A stretch of 64,000 nt of DNA from Adiantum capillus-veneris. Taxonomy: Eukaryota; Streptophyta; Polypodiopsida; Polypodiales; Pteridaceae. The DNA lies in contig CM043966.1 in assembly GCA_014529385.2 (NCBI GenBank), positions 89,060,587 through 89,124,586 on the forward strand, read 5' to 3'. Shown one piece after another: positions 33,545-46,029 of the stretch. Under the pieces are notes generated by a model. It was given only the letters and a program-made list of their open reading frames with translations. It ran no database searches and was not told where the DNA came from. Positions within the stretch are counted from its first letter, which is position 1; every line of letters starts with the position of its first letter. The translations under genes and the position numbers were made by a program.

Positions 33545-33616
<72 letters not shown>
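33436..33616. repeat. Compound microsatellites (CT)n(CA)n and (CT)n(GT)n
   Basis: 33436-33503 is (CT)n then (CA)n; 33546-33616 is (CT)n then (GT)n. About 42 bp of non-repetitive sequence separates them. Confidence 0.95.
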
Positions 33617-33617
<1 letters not shown>

Positions 33618-34144
33618 TCTTTTTTTTTCCTATCCAAAAATCTAATTCTTCACTAGTTTGAGGGGATAATAGGTAAGATGATTCAAAGAACCATACAAGA
33701 TGCATGACCACAACGTGATGGGAAAAACGATTGAAATGTAAAAGGCCACAAATTAGTGACATATAGAATAGTGATAATATTAATCGTACCATGGTGCACA
33801 ACTTGGCAAGATGGAATAAGATCAGACATGAATGTCATCTAGTATGCAAGTGCTCCCTTTTTAAATCACCAGCCACTTCCTGAGCGTAGCTCTTGTCACA
33901 ATAGTCAAAAATCAATTTACAAATGAAACTATGATGTTGCACTTCCTTCACTCGACCTAAATGATGTAGCTTTTCCAGTTTTGGAAATGGTAGAAAGAAC
34001 ATCCTCTAGCTTGAAGTTCCATTTCACAGTAGTATCTACCCTTCCATGTTCCCAAGCACCCTGTTCATTGCATCAATACAACCTTGGTGAGTCATTGCCA
34101 CTTTCAATTCAACTTTCTGCGTGGGGGTTGCAATGTCCAGCCCC

Positions 34145-34876
<732 letters not shown>

Positions 34877-35314
34877 CTTGAGCATGAGGCTGAGTTTGGG
34901 TTGGGCAACACAAAAGCAGTGGTTATGGTGGACATGATACTAGAAGTGAATACAACAGCTCTCGCAAAAGAGATGATGATGATCTCTCACGTTTACAGCA
35001 GCCGAGAGATGGGAATTGACGAGTAGAACAAAGCAGACACCATGCCAAAAGACCTGGCATTGATCATGGCGTGGAATTCGACTGCAGCTGACTACCATCT
35101 TAGACTGTCTGGCCATTCGCCATTCCACATTAGCGCTGTAGGGCCGTCTTATCAGCACAATGCCCATAATGTTGTGATTGCCTTGGGCTGCTGCACCACA
35201 AAACCAAAGCCGCTCGGCTTGAGCGCTATGTCTTTCTACCCCTTGCCATGCACCGGTTGCCCCATATCAACGCTCTAAAATTTCATGTTGCAATCGAAAC
35301 AATATTGTCACTCT

Positions 35315-35550
35315 ACAAATGGTGATTCACATCAAATTACAAGGCAAGAAATTTTCCTATTGACATGCTAAGGTATCTCCCATGTCCCTGCCGCAAACTG
35401 TCGCCCTCGCCCCTTTCTCTATAGCTCCCTGGTCTAGTGTTGCAACCATCCGTGTCAGCACAGACTGGTTGCATCAGTAGACCAAGGATATATTGTAGCA
35501 TGCGACGCCATATGCAGCTTTTGTAGCTAGGGTAGTTTCTTTATTTAAAA
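35315..35550. repeat. Unclassified dispersed repeat, short copy
   Basis: It starts CAAATGGTGATTCACATCAA and ends GGTAGTTTCTTTATTTAAAA, matching both ends of 34244-34876, but lacks about 330 bp (34290-34617) and one tandem unit. It keeps the hairpin core TTGCAACCA ... TGGTTGCA. Confidence 0.7.
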
Positions 35551-37498
35551 AAAGCGTTCAAATGATATGTTGGCTCAAGAATCATTAAACTTAGAGTTGC
35601 GTCCCATGTAGGCAATGTTTGGGAAAATCAAGAGTTGATTGGGGACTCGATGGCTAGTCCCATGTAGGCAATGTTCAGGAAATCATTTTTTGAAACATAC
35701 AAAATTCCTTTCCTTGGATTTTGCAAGAGGAAGCTTTATTTTTCAGACTTTTAAAGTAGTTTTCTCTATTTTGAGGTGAAATTTATCCTTTTCCTTGCCC
35801 TCATCAACAAACATTTCTAAAATTGAAGCCGGCACGATATTAAGCTGAGACACATTTTTCATGAACACTGGTTGCAGGACATGCAAGCCATGCTCTGTAA
35901 AAAAGGTATGGGATGTTGGGAGACGCTCAAATATAGCCAGTTTTGCAACATCTTTTGCGAAGCATTGTGGAGCATTGGAAGTTTTGCCTATTTTTGCAAA
36001 TTTTATGGCGATTGTAGTGCTTCAACAAGCCCTCGTAACCATTGCACACACTCCACAAGATTGCAATTCTTTAGTGGTTCCAACCCCCATAGCTCCTACA
36101 AAAATTGATGGGCAGTTGAGCAGGATGGGGCTCTCATAAACTTATATAATCCGCAATCAACAAGGAAAGATCTCAAATGCTAGGTAATCTCAACTACTAA
36201 TTGATTAATTTTTTCTCACTAACGCTTAGGCCCTTGGTTGGGGTTGCACACCTTCTACTCTGAGGTACCTTTTAATACTTTGATGAATTTCTACCTATAG
36301 GAGAGTGAATGCTAGAGCCCTACGCTAATGGTATAGACCACTATAAAATACTATGTTGTAAGCACTTGGGAGTCATTTGATAGGTTGGGAAAGTGCCCTT
36401 GGAAGACTTTTGGAGACTATCTATGGAAAGGTATTCCAAGTAGATAATATAGATGGAAAGTGCTACAACAGTAGACATAGGTGCCTTCAACTTATCACAA
36501 GCATCGATGCCTCCGTTGTAACAGTACTTCCACGACTGACACAGAATGGTTTCGACACTTGCAGCAAACTGAGCTTTTTCATTTGCTCCATGATTGAAGG
36601 GATTAGGACATTTATTTGTTCCATTGAATAGATTTCTCTCTTTAATGTGACAAACTTTTTGATGTTATGAATGCAACAACTTGTCTTCTTTCTTGATGAT
36701 TTTGCTGATAAGTAGAGTGACAATATTGTTTCTGGCTTAGAAATTCTTCATAGCTCCCAAATAGCTAGCAATTGGTAGTCACATTGAGCACTTGAACATG
36801 GGAAGACTTGTGATATGGATAGGCTAGTTGTTGAAGGGACTTGCTTGATTATTTTGTTGCTCAGAAATTCTCGCTTGCCAATTTGTATAACCCCCATAAT
36901 TGTTTTCACTACATTGCCCACTAGCGTAGATGTTGGGGTTCTTCCCACTAAGACTTTATATTGAAACTTTGCTATGTTTGACCATGTCCCAAGGTAGCAT
37001 CCAAAATCAAACCCTAGGTACTTTGCACACTACATATACACATTCATAACATTTGTTACATGCATCAAATAAAGATATCTTTTAGGTCCCACCTTCTCTA
37101 GCTAACCAACTAGCATGAACACTCTTTAATAGATCGGCATTTGGGATGTGAGCTCTATCCCTGATGTAACATCCGATCTTGCCACCATGTAAACCAACAC
37201 TTAATATGTCTTATGTTTTTCTAATGGAATCCATTAGCTTTTTTTTAATCTACTTGGTGTTCTACACGTTTTCTTGTCTTTGAGAGCCCATGATTGACAC
37301 AATGCATGTGTGTATTTCTAAAATGAGGCAACACATATTTCTTTGTGTATTTTGAAGCCTTTACTCTCAATGGATTAGACACAAACACTCTCTTCTTTCG
37401 AAAAGGGATTCAAGATCTCCATTAAAACAACTTTTCATGGCATGCTTCTTGTCACATTATGGCATTAAGATTTCTCTAAAATAATATTTATGGTGTAG
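35551..37498. other. Unassigned sequence
   Basis: AT-rich. Short direct repeats such as TCCCATGTAGGCAATGTT (35602 and 35659) are visible. No gene is supported. Confidence 0.45.
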
Positions 37499-37937
37499 GG
37501 AATGGTCTTCTGGAGACCATTCCTTGTAATAACAGCGACCACGTGGCGACTGGCGAAGGTCGGGAGCCACTGTGGGAACTATTATTATAGAGGAATGGTC
37601 TCTAGAAGACCATTCTCGGCCGTCACAGGTCCAAGGGAGGGGGGCCGACTGTCGAAGACTGCAGAGGACACTCAACATTAATTGCATTGGCGTAGCTACC
37701 AATGATTGGTTCAGAAGGTGTAGTTATGTTTGTTGAGATGTCTCTAGTCTACTGGTTCCATGCAAAAAAAACGGGTTCCTTGCGTTGACCTGGTCGCCAA
37801 TGATTGGTTGTAGATTTGATAATTACGTCTGCTGAGTTGTCTTAAATCCAGCGGCTCCATGAAAAGATTACGTGATTTAATAGGCACTAGATGGAGGGCC
37901 AAGATGCTCAACCCCCCTCCCCTGGACTGTGACGGAT
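37499..37937. repeat. Foldback cluster of nested inverted repeats (MITE-like)
   Basis: The 25-bp near-palindromes at 37499-37523 and 37592-37616 are reverse complements of each other. Next to them, an arm at 37619-37646 (GCCGTCACAGGTCCAAGGGA...) is inverted at 37908-37937, enclosing two direct repeats of about 100 bp beginning CCAATGATTGGTT (about 37699 and 37798). No ORF. Resembles a non-autonomous foldback element; target duplications were not identified. Confidence 0.6.
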
Positions 37938-38339
37938 CAACTTCTTCCTCTTTTGTCTCATATATTGCAATGACCATGAGACTCCTCAAACTGTAAGAAC
38001 ATTAAATGATCGTGAAACTCCTAAAATTGTAAGTACATTAGAGAAAGTACATTAAATCTTTTGAACCAATTCTCCTCATTCCATTCATAAGATCTACTCA
38101 TGAGCCCTTTTCTTTCATAGACATGCTAAAAGGAAAGCATCCTTCTTCGGACTCACTACCGTGAAACTCATGCAATATAATCTTTATTGTGAATTCTTTT
38201 AATCTCTTCATAAGGGGTGATGAATAGCTTGAAAAATCAAGAGTGCATAGTCAAGTAATCATGTGTTTTATTACATACCATTTTGTGCTTAGCATCTTCT
38301 CGATTAAGTCTTGCTTCTTTGCCACCTCCATATTTGATG

Positions 38340-39447
38340 CATTAACTCTTCAATTTGCTCCAATTTTCTTAAGAGGTCCCTATGAAGCCTTTGCAATGCC
38401 CATTACAAAACGTGATCCATAGTGCTTGTTTTCTTCAGTAGTAAGATAGGCCATGATTGCTTCATCATCACTATTGCTATCATCAGAGAGCTCTTCACTA
38501 CTTGAAGAGCTCATAGATTCTTCTTCATAAGTATCCTCTTCTTCATATGTATCTTCTTCCAACCAAAGTGGTCTTCTACTTTCTATATCAAACTTCTTAC
38601 AATCACCTTGCTTGTTATGCAAAGTGATTACTCCCTTCTACCAATCTTGTTTAGCACCAACAGCATGTAGCCATGGCCTCCCCGAGATCATTAGAAAGAC
38701 CCCCAAACCTATTGACATGACATGCAAATTCACATGAGTCTTAACATTGAAAATTTTACTTTTAACACTTAGTTATTTGACAATTTTTTAAGCCAAATCA
38801 ACAACGAAAGGCTCCTATCATGGGTAATTTGTGTTTTTTCACACAAGACTGTGTAATAACACAAACTTGTGCTCCTCCACCCATGTATGCATTTTGCAAG
38901 TGTTAGTGATGATGCCATGCTTTAATATTTGGACATGTATAGGTAGCTCTTGTACACTCAGAATATGCCCTCAACATCTTTGAGGATCTTTATTTGTTGT
39001 GTTAATAAGAGCCTTCCATTGCCATTTCAATTTTGGTACTAATTCCATCTTTTGGTACTAATTCCATCAATTGACTAAAGACGTATCCACCTCTTGAGTA
39101 GCAAGATTTTCTTGCAAGCTATAACTAGCTTGACCAACCCCCAATAGAAAACCTATCAGTTGATACTTTTGCACTAATATACACTTCTTTTTAACATTTG
39201 TATCATCACCATCCCCATGATGCATAAGATATGATTCATTCACCTTATTTTTACTCTAATGTGACCACACTAATGACTTTGTCTTTCCTTTTTCTTCCTT
39301 TTGAGTCCACTAGGCCTTGTGGCATCTTGGATGTCAACTACATAATCATTGGCTAAATTTTCTACCCATAAGGTAAAAGAAACATGTCTCCACTTGCACA
39401 AGGAGGCTTGTTGCAAATGAAGCCATACTATCCTAATTCACCACACT
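38340..39447 (-). pseudogene. Tat-like Ty3/gypsy relic, part 1 (zinc knuckle end, linker, protease)
   Basis: The minus-strand reading follows element B in order: CGELG knuckle start (about 39430), GDMFLLPYG, MELVPKLKWQWKALIN, GGGAQVCVITQSCV (about 38890), ISGRPWLHAVG and LHNKQGDCKKFDIESRRPLW. The catalytic Asp of DGGA reads Gly, so the protease is dead. The relic is cut at 39452 by element C and resumes at 58800. At the site where element B has TAG after CVIT, this copy has CAG. Confidence 0.75.
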
Positions 39448-39452
39448 AATGG
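39448..39452. other. Element C target site duplication AATGG (left)
   Basis: AATGG directly abuts the left LTR. The same five bases follow the right LTR at 58800-58804. Confidence 0.9.
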
Positions 39453-40382
39453 TGTGGGACGTGTGCCTAACCTCACTATCCTATCTTATTGCGGTATTAG
39501 TGAGAACCACAATTAAATTGTCAATCCATAGGATGAAGATGAGTCGACTAGTGCATAGAGGCTACAAGAAGGTGTCAATCTCTCGGAAAACAACTAACAG
39601 CTCGCATCTAACTCATGCTACACTCAAGTGACAGAAATCACTAAAAGCCAATCGCTCATCTGTAAACAAATCACATCGGTTATGGCATCAAATGACATCC
39701 AAACATAACGAAACTTCTAGGACATGCTTATAAAACCTAAGCACACATGCTTATGGTTTCAAATCCCTCTTTAGGTCAAGTGCCAAAATCGCGATTATTA
39801 ACAGCAATGGATTTTTGACCTAGTCGTTTTCGACCGAGAATGCATCTAAATGCTTAGCAATGATGCTCCAATACCCCACCTATGCTTAGTTTTTTATTTG
39901 AAAGTGTAAATTCCTAGTTATGATGAAATTAGGCCGCGGGTCGGCGACGCCAAAAGCTACGAAATATCGTGATGTGTTTACGCCAATGCGTAGAGCTCTT
40001 ACCTGCAGTTGCAATACAACAAACACGACTGCAATGTGACAATCGCGGAGGGAGTAGGAAGCGCGAGAAGGAGAGAGGTGAGCGCCGTTAGCTCATGCTG
40101 TGTATTTCATTATCCAAAACTTAATAATAAATTACCAAAATTGGCTTTTATACCTTAGCCAAGGTTTTTGGTGGTCAAAACTAATAATCTGGGAGTTCTA
40201 CCAAAGATGGATAATAACAGGTTGATACAATTTGGAAGCTTGTAGCCCCAGCTCATCAATTACAAGGTTTATCGGTAAAAATAGGAGTTACAATATTCTC
40301 AATTTATCAAAATAATAAGTGTTTTACAATGAGAACTCCGAAAAATGGTATCCATGGTATTTTTGTTAGCTTGCTCTTAACA
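39453..40382 (-). repeat. Element C 3' LTR
   Basis: A 930-bp LTR matching 57904-58799 throughout. It has extra sequence, including ATCGCGATTATT at 39788-39799 (absent in the partner) and about 20 bp near 40110. The former is half of the element's leader palindrome. Confidence 0.93.
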
Positions 40383-40395
40383 TTCCCCCCTCCTC
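40383..40395 (-). other. Element C polypurine tract
   Basis: The minus strand reads GAGGAGGGGGGAA directly before the 3' LTR start TGTTAAGAG. Canonical composition and position. Confidence 0.85.
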
Positions 40396-40398
40396 GCC

Positions 40399-43300
40399 TG
40401 TGTCATCCCTTGACACAACTTTATGGGCTGAAGTAGTCTTCAAACTGGCAGCTTGCGAGGTGGTCTTTAAGCGTTGTTAGAGCCTTTTGATATCTGATTT
40501 TCCGTTCCTTATCTGGCACTTGCAAGAACTGCATAGTTACTCTGTTTTTCAGCTCCACTACTGAGTAGCCTACAAATCTTGAGGTCAGATTGTTGATCAC
40601 TAGCGCAAATATCTTCGTTTGCTAAGTGAAGAATCCCGTGTAGAACGCTTCCTCGAATGCCAGCATATTGTGTGAAGGTAGAAACATGCATTTGGCGTAG
40701 AAGCCATAGAGGACTTCTTCGAAAGGTTGGCCATTGAAATCATAGCACAAACCTTTGTTACCCTCGAGAAATGACATCCAAGGGGCGCCTACTTGCTCTA
40801 GCTCATTGAACACTTCGATGCAAGTTGGCAACATTTGGTAGATTTTATAAAGCATAGCACATGACAAATCTGGTAGACTTTTAAAGAATGACATGGTGCC
40901 CTTTAGGGCTTTCACCATGTGGAGCAGGCAATCTGGGGTAATTCAGCCAAGTTGGCCGCTTCTTTTGTAGTGCCTCATGTGCTATCCAGGTCCTTACTCT
41001 TAGTACAGGACAGAAGGTGGGATCCTTTTGCAGGGCTGCAGGTGCTCTCGTGAACAGAATCAAGTACCTTGGGTTCTTCATCAACGAGCTCAATCTCCAC
41101 TTCGGGTGGTCTTTATCTACACCCTTGACTTGCATGTCTGTGTAAAGTCTTTCTTTTACTTGTAGCAACTCAACTTTAATCAGAGGGTAGGGCAGGGATT
41201 GTTGGTGCCATTGCGTTTGATTGGGAGTGAGTTGTGTGACATTGACAGAATGAAGTACTCTCAGCTCCCAATCCGTTGCTACCTCCCACTGCTCATCTAC
41301 CTCTTGTGTAACTTTTTCTTTCAGTGCATCTTCTTCAGCCTTTGAGAGCTGGACCATGGGCATTGTGTCTTCTTCTGTAATGGATACTTGAAATTCTTCC
41401 TCACCGCTTAGCTCTACTGTGGCCTGTGTCTCTATGTTAGCAAATGATACTCAGGGGATTTCTATCTGAAATGGCTCCGAAGTGCCTGCATCTTCTTGCA
41501 TTTTTGTTCTTCCTTCTCTCAGTAGTTGGTTGACTCGTTTGAGTTCAGCTATCTCCTTTAGCAGCTCGTCTTCTCTTTGGACCCGCATCAAGGCCAGGTC
41601 GCTACAATGAGAGTAATTTCAGCTCCAGCTCGAGGTCTTTATTTTTCTTTTCTAATGCCTTGTAGACTTTGTCTGTTCCCTTGATCGAGGCGACAGCTAC
41701 ATTTTCTCGTATTTGCCGCAAGAATATCGCCTGATCATTGATTCTTTGTTCTAAGTACTGTAGAGAAGCATTGGCCACATCTAACTGTACCTGGATCTTT
41801 TTAGCTGATAGAGTGGTAGTTAGAAGTTCATTTGTCACTTCCGTCAACTAATCATCCTTGGCTTTGCATGCATCTGACGGTTTGGTAAGCAACTCACCCA
41901 GTTCTTCCATTTCTTTTTGTTGCTTGTCTCTTGCGAGCTGATGCTGTTTAGCTTCCGCTCTTAATTGTTGCACTTGCCTCTGGAGATTGGTGATGACATT
42001 AAGTATGTCGTCTAACTCCCCTTGGAGTGCATCGATCACCATCTCTAACTCTTTGGCCCGTGTGCTACAGCCAAGTGCTGCTGAGCGAAGTCTTTTTGTC
42101 ATCTCCTGCATTTGCTTAGCATATTCGTTCACTTGCAGGGTGAATTCATCATTTGATTGCCAGTCTTTGCTTTGTGTTAATTGCCTTGATGTTTCTGCAG
42201 ATTCTCTTACCTCTGGCTGCATCATGGCTGTTGGTTGCTGATGTTGCCCTTGTGTCAGCTGATCTTTTCCTTTTGAGGTAGAGACTTGTATAACATCCTT
42301 ATCTGCTATGTTGAGGTAGAGGGTGTTTCCTCGGCCTCTTGTTCTCTTGTGTGCTCAACTTTTGCGGAGTCCTCTTCTGGTGCAGGACTGGCTCCCTTTT
42401 CTATCTCTGGCTCTCTCTCTATTTACTTCTCTTGAGTAGAGACATCTGCTTGTTGTGTTGTTTTCGCTGCTTCTTTCTGTTTAGATTCTTGTGTAGCTTC
42501 AGCTGCTTTCTCCTATTCAGCTTCTGCTTCTTTCGTTGGTTCATTTGTTGTGTCTTTAATTGTCAGTGATGGTGGTGGGCTCGGCATTGGTTGATCTTGG
42601 TGTTCAAAGACAGGAGAAGAGATGCGGGGAGACACATCACCTTGGGCATGTTGTGCTTCTCCTTGTGTAGTGGTTTCCTCTGCTCTCTTTTGTTGTTCTT
42701 CCATCTCTTTTGCTTTTCTCGCCGTTTCTTCGACTTTTTTCAGCTTTAAAGCTTCTACTTCTTGGTACATCCGTTCCAATACTTCAGTGGGTTCTTCAGC
42801 CTATTTCCTAGTGTGATGCTTGGTTCTTGGTCCCTTAAGCCCACTAGGAACCCACTTTTCGGGTCCTTTCCTTGTGCTTGGTGGCTGCGCTGGTATGCAT
42901 GTCCATCGTTCTCTCTTTTCTTCATTATCCGAGCTCTCACTGTTGTGCCATTCCGGCGAGCTTTCAGCCAATTCCTCCTCAGATTTATAGGATCTCTTGG
43001 CCAATCTTGTAGCTCGAGGAGATGGTTGAGCTGACATTATCCAATTGTTTTGGTATAGGGCAAGTGGTAGGTTGTCGGCCATGCCAATGGCATGGTATGC
43101 AATCCTTGTCAACACCTATGGTGCACCCAGGTATGTAATCTTTCCTTCTTTCTTTATTCCTTTCAAAGTGGTCAAGACGTATTGAGCATGGTCCATCGGT
43201 TGCCTGGTACTTGACTTGAGGACTTGTGTGAAGGTGGTGGCAACCGCATGATTGGGCGTGGTATACCTTGGTGGCCTCTTAGCAAGGAAGTGGAAGTGCT

Positions 43301-43911
43301 GGTGGTATAACCTGGCTGGCTCCTCAACCTGCTTGTGAATAAGGTCCGCAAAGCTGGCCGCGGCGGTTTCTTTTGTGAAAGTTTCGACCGTCTTCCTATG
43401 CCTTGCCCTCATTGTCATTCCTTCTATGGGCAATCTGAGTGCCTCTGCTACTATTTCCTTGGTGATAACCACTTCAACTTTATTCCCTTGTGGGTCATAA
43501 ATATGTGCAGTTCCATCTTCTTTGATAGTGGACAAAAGCTCGTAAGCTTTTTGGAACTCCACTCCACACGGCTCTTGTTCATAAAAATCTATGAGTCCCA
43601 GCCATCGGTTAGCATCTTTGGTTTCGGGCTTTGCAGCGACATCATACACTTCTTTTGGTAGGAGTTGCAAGTCTGCCTGATCTCCCTCCTCACTCTTGAA
43701 TCTGCTAGTGAACACTGTGGTGTGATGCTCCTCAAGCTGTTCCTTTGAGAGATAGGTTGCCTTGGCGGTTTTGACTGAATCTGGGTCCAGTTGGTATGCT
43801 GGTAGTGCTTGGAGCTTTTCTTTCTGGTTGAGCTTCTTCTTGTCCCTCTGTTGCTTGCTCCTATTCAGTGAATAGAGTGTCAAAGTTAGCTTGATTTTTC
43901 TTTGAAGTGTC
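40399..43911 (-). pseudogene. Element C 3' ORF: long coiled-coil protein of unknown function
   Basis: A reading of about 1,150 codons between the central spacer and the polypurine tract, broken by stops that are mostly TAG (43116, 42801, 42513, 41848, 41602, 40622) and frameshifts near 42300, 41450 and 40900. No ATG begins it; the frame opens after a TAA at about 43910. The N-terminal part (43116-43883) is folded-looking with NRWLGLIDFYEQEPCGVEF and ITKEIVAEALRLPIEG, which recalls the plant transposon-associated domain of Athila/Tat-type extra ORFs. An acidic Ser/Pro/Glu-rich stretch (42513-43115) and a heptad-rich coiled coil (41602-42225) follow, then a second folded region (40399-41363) ending in LPDLSCAMLYKIYQML and GFYAKCMFLPSH. 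No transmembrane segment is seen, so it is not env-like. Confidence 0.65.
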
Positions 43912-46029
43912 CTTTAGTCTGAAATGCTGACAATTTTGGTCCAATTTGCTTTAAATCAATTTTTGAACAAGCATAGATGCATAAAAACATGCAAGGAACA
44001 ATATTGTAAAGTTCAAACAAAAATTTGTAACCAAAGTAAATAAATGGGATTATATACAGTTGAGTACTTTTTTCAACATTTTGTAAACTTGGCATCACAA
44101 GCTTGAAGTATATACCAAATACATAGTCTGAGTGAAATATGGGCTCATTTGGATGCATAGGGTGAAAATGGTACCAGATTTTGGTTTTAGGTCTCTAAAA
44201 CAATAGATATAATGGAAATTTGAGATTTTGAGCTCCAAATTGGTTCAAACTTGTCTAGTGGGCTTAACACATCATGTACTTTGGATGTTTGATGGTAAAA
44301 TATCAAAATTTCTCCATTTTGGCTAGAAAGTAAATAATCGCGATTATTAACTTTTCTACCAAAATCAACATTTTTTGGTACAAATTGATTCTAAGCATTG
44401 TATAGACTTTGTGTATGTGATATGAGGTGATTTGGATCAAAAAAAGTGGTCCATAACTCAAAATTTGGCTTGCAAAGACTTCTTTGCATTTTTTGACAAT
44501 TTTTCAAGTTATAGGTGCTCATTTTGGCTCATACTTGATTTTTGGCATGTAATAGGTGTGTACACATGATAGGTGAGGTGATGATACAATTTCCAAGCAA
44601 AAATAGTGCAAAAGTAAATAATCACGATTATTTATAACAGTCACAATTTTCTTGCAAAACTTAAAAATTTTGACATAAACACATTTTATACACCTAGAAC
44701 AAGTCTTAAATTGGATTTGGTCAAGTTTGGTCTTGTCGACATCACTTTGTGCTTTGTCGACTCTGAAATCACCAATTTCTGTGACTACACTGCCTATTGA
44801 GTTGGTTTGTCACGTGTGAGGCTTTGGACTTGTCCACAACATAGTCGTGAAGCAACTCATCCAATCTTGGCTCATTTGGAGTCAGTTTGACCTCGTATGT
44901 CGAATTTGATGCTTTGTAGCCTTCGAGCCGTTTTTTGCTTTTCGAGTGCTTTGCTTGATTGATTTCATGAAACCAATCATATACATTGTATATAAACCTC
45001 ATAGGCAAGCTGTCTATGGAGTCAAAACCAATTTCTGGCATCTGCCAAAACTTAGCTTTTCTACTGGGACCCCCTCGACCACTGCCGAATGGTCAACTGA
45101 TGATATAGAAAGGTTCTATTATGTTAGGATATGCTACAGTTCAAATCCCATCTTATTTGGTTGAGCTGACAGGCCTCTATGGTCAGTTTTTGTCGTAGGT
45201 CTTCGTACACTGCTTAGATTCTAGGGGTTTTTCTAGGGGTTTAGACTAGCTACCAGCCGTACAAAATGGATCATTGATGAGTAAAGAACTTGCCCCTCAT
45301 GTCTCGTGTGAGACGGCGCTGAAAACGGGCAACTGTAGACTCCGGAAAGTATGCACGAAACAGGTCGAAAAGCTCTCTCTACAAAGGTGACAAGTGGAAA
45401 TGAGGTTGTTTTAGCCTACCTAGGATATCTATACCCGGACTTCCCGAATCATTTTTTTCCGAATTCCCCCATTAGTCCTACTAGGCCGTGAAATCTATGT
45501 TAGAGTCAAAAATTTCTCCGATCGGATTCCTGTAGCTCATTCTGTAAGAATTTTGCAAAAGTAGGTATGGCCGTCTAATTTAGGCTTCCTGCTTCCATCT
45601 TTCGATTTCATTGAAAATTTTTGTGCTTGTCCGTCTTGTCTTTCTGATCACCACGGTGTCTTCTGTTTTTGCATCTGAGCTCCTTTGCTATTTATTATAA
45701 ATTTTTGACATGTTTATTGAAAAAATCAAAGAAACTTACAAAATGCGCTAAAAAAGCAAAGTGAAAATCCGATAATTAAGAAAATCCATTGAAAAACACA
45801 GCTTTATTGTTTTTGTTGGATTTTTCCATTTTTAAGTCTCTTTATCAAGAAAAATGATGAAAAATAACCAAAAATGACTTTTTTTATATGATTTTCTGAT
45901 AGTACATACGCTATTTACACTCATCGGAAGATATTATCAGTGAATTTTTCCTTGATGATGAATTATAAGGGCATTATTAGGTAATTTTGTAAAAAATCAC
46001 ACGTAAACATCGAACTTTTTCCTCCCTCT
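43912..46029 (-). other. Element C central spacer with palindromes, before the 3' ORF
   Basis: An AT-rich non-coding stretch between the integrase-fused domain and the 3' ORF. It carries palindromes GTAAATAATCGCGATTAT... at 44330-44351 and TAAATAATCACGATTATTTA at 44615-44634, centres 284 bp apart, the same motif and spacing as in the 5' leader. It may serve as leader or promoter for the 3' ORF; that is inference. 45300-46000 has no feature I recognise. Confidence 0.6.

Noticed and set aside
34985-35280. Plus-strand frame starting MPKDLALIMAWN
   Set aside because: No homology recognised and no promoter or splice context. It overlaps an equally open minus-strand frame.
36748-36948. Minus-strand open frame of about 66 codons
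   Set aside because: No recognisable domain in any frame. It sits in decayed AT-rich sequence and could be old transposon debris or chance.
40399-43911. 3' ORF of element C as an envelope protein
   Set aside because: No signal peptide, transmembrane segment or cysteine pattern of envelope proteins is seen. The composition is acidic and coiled-coil.
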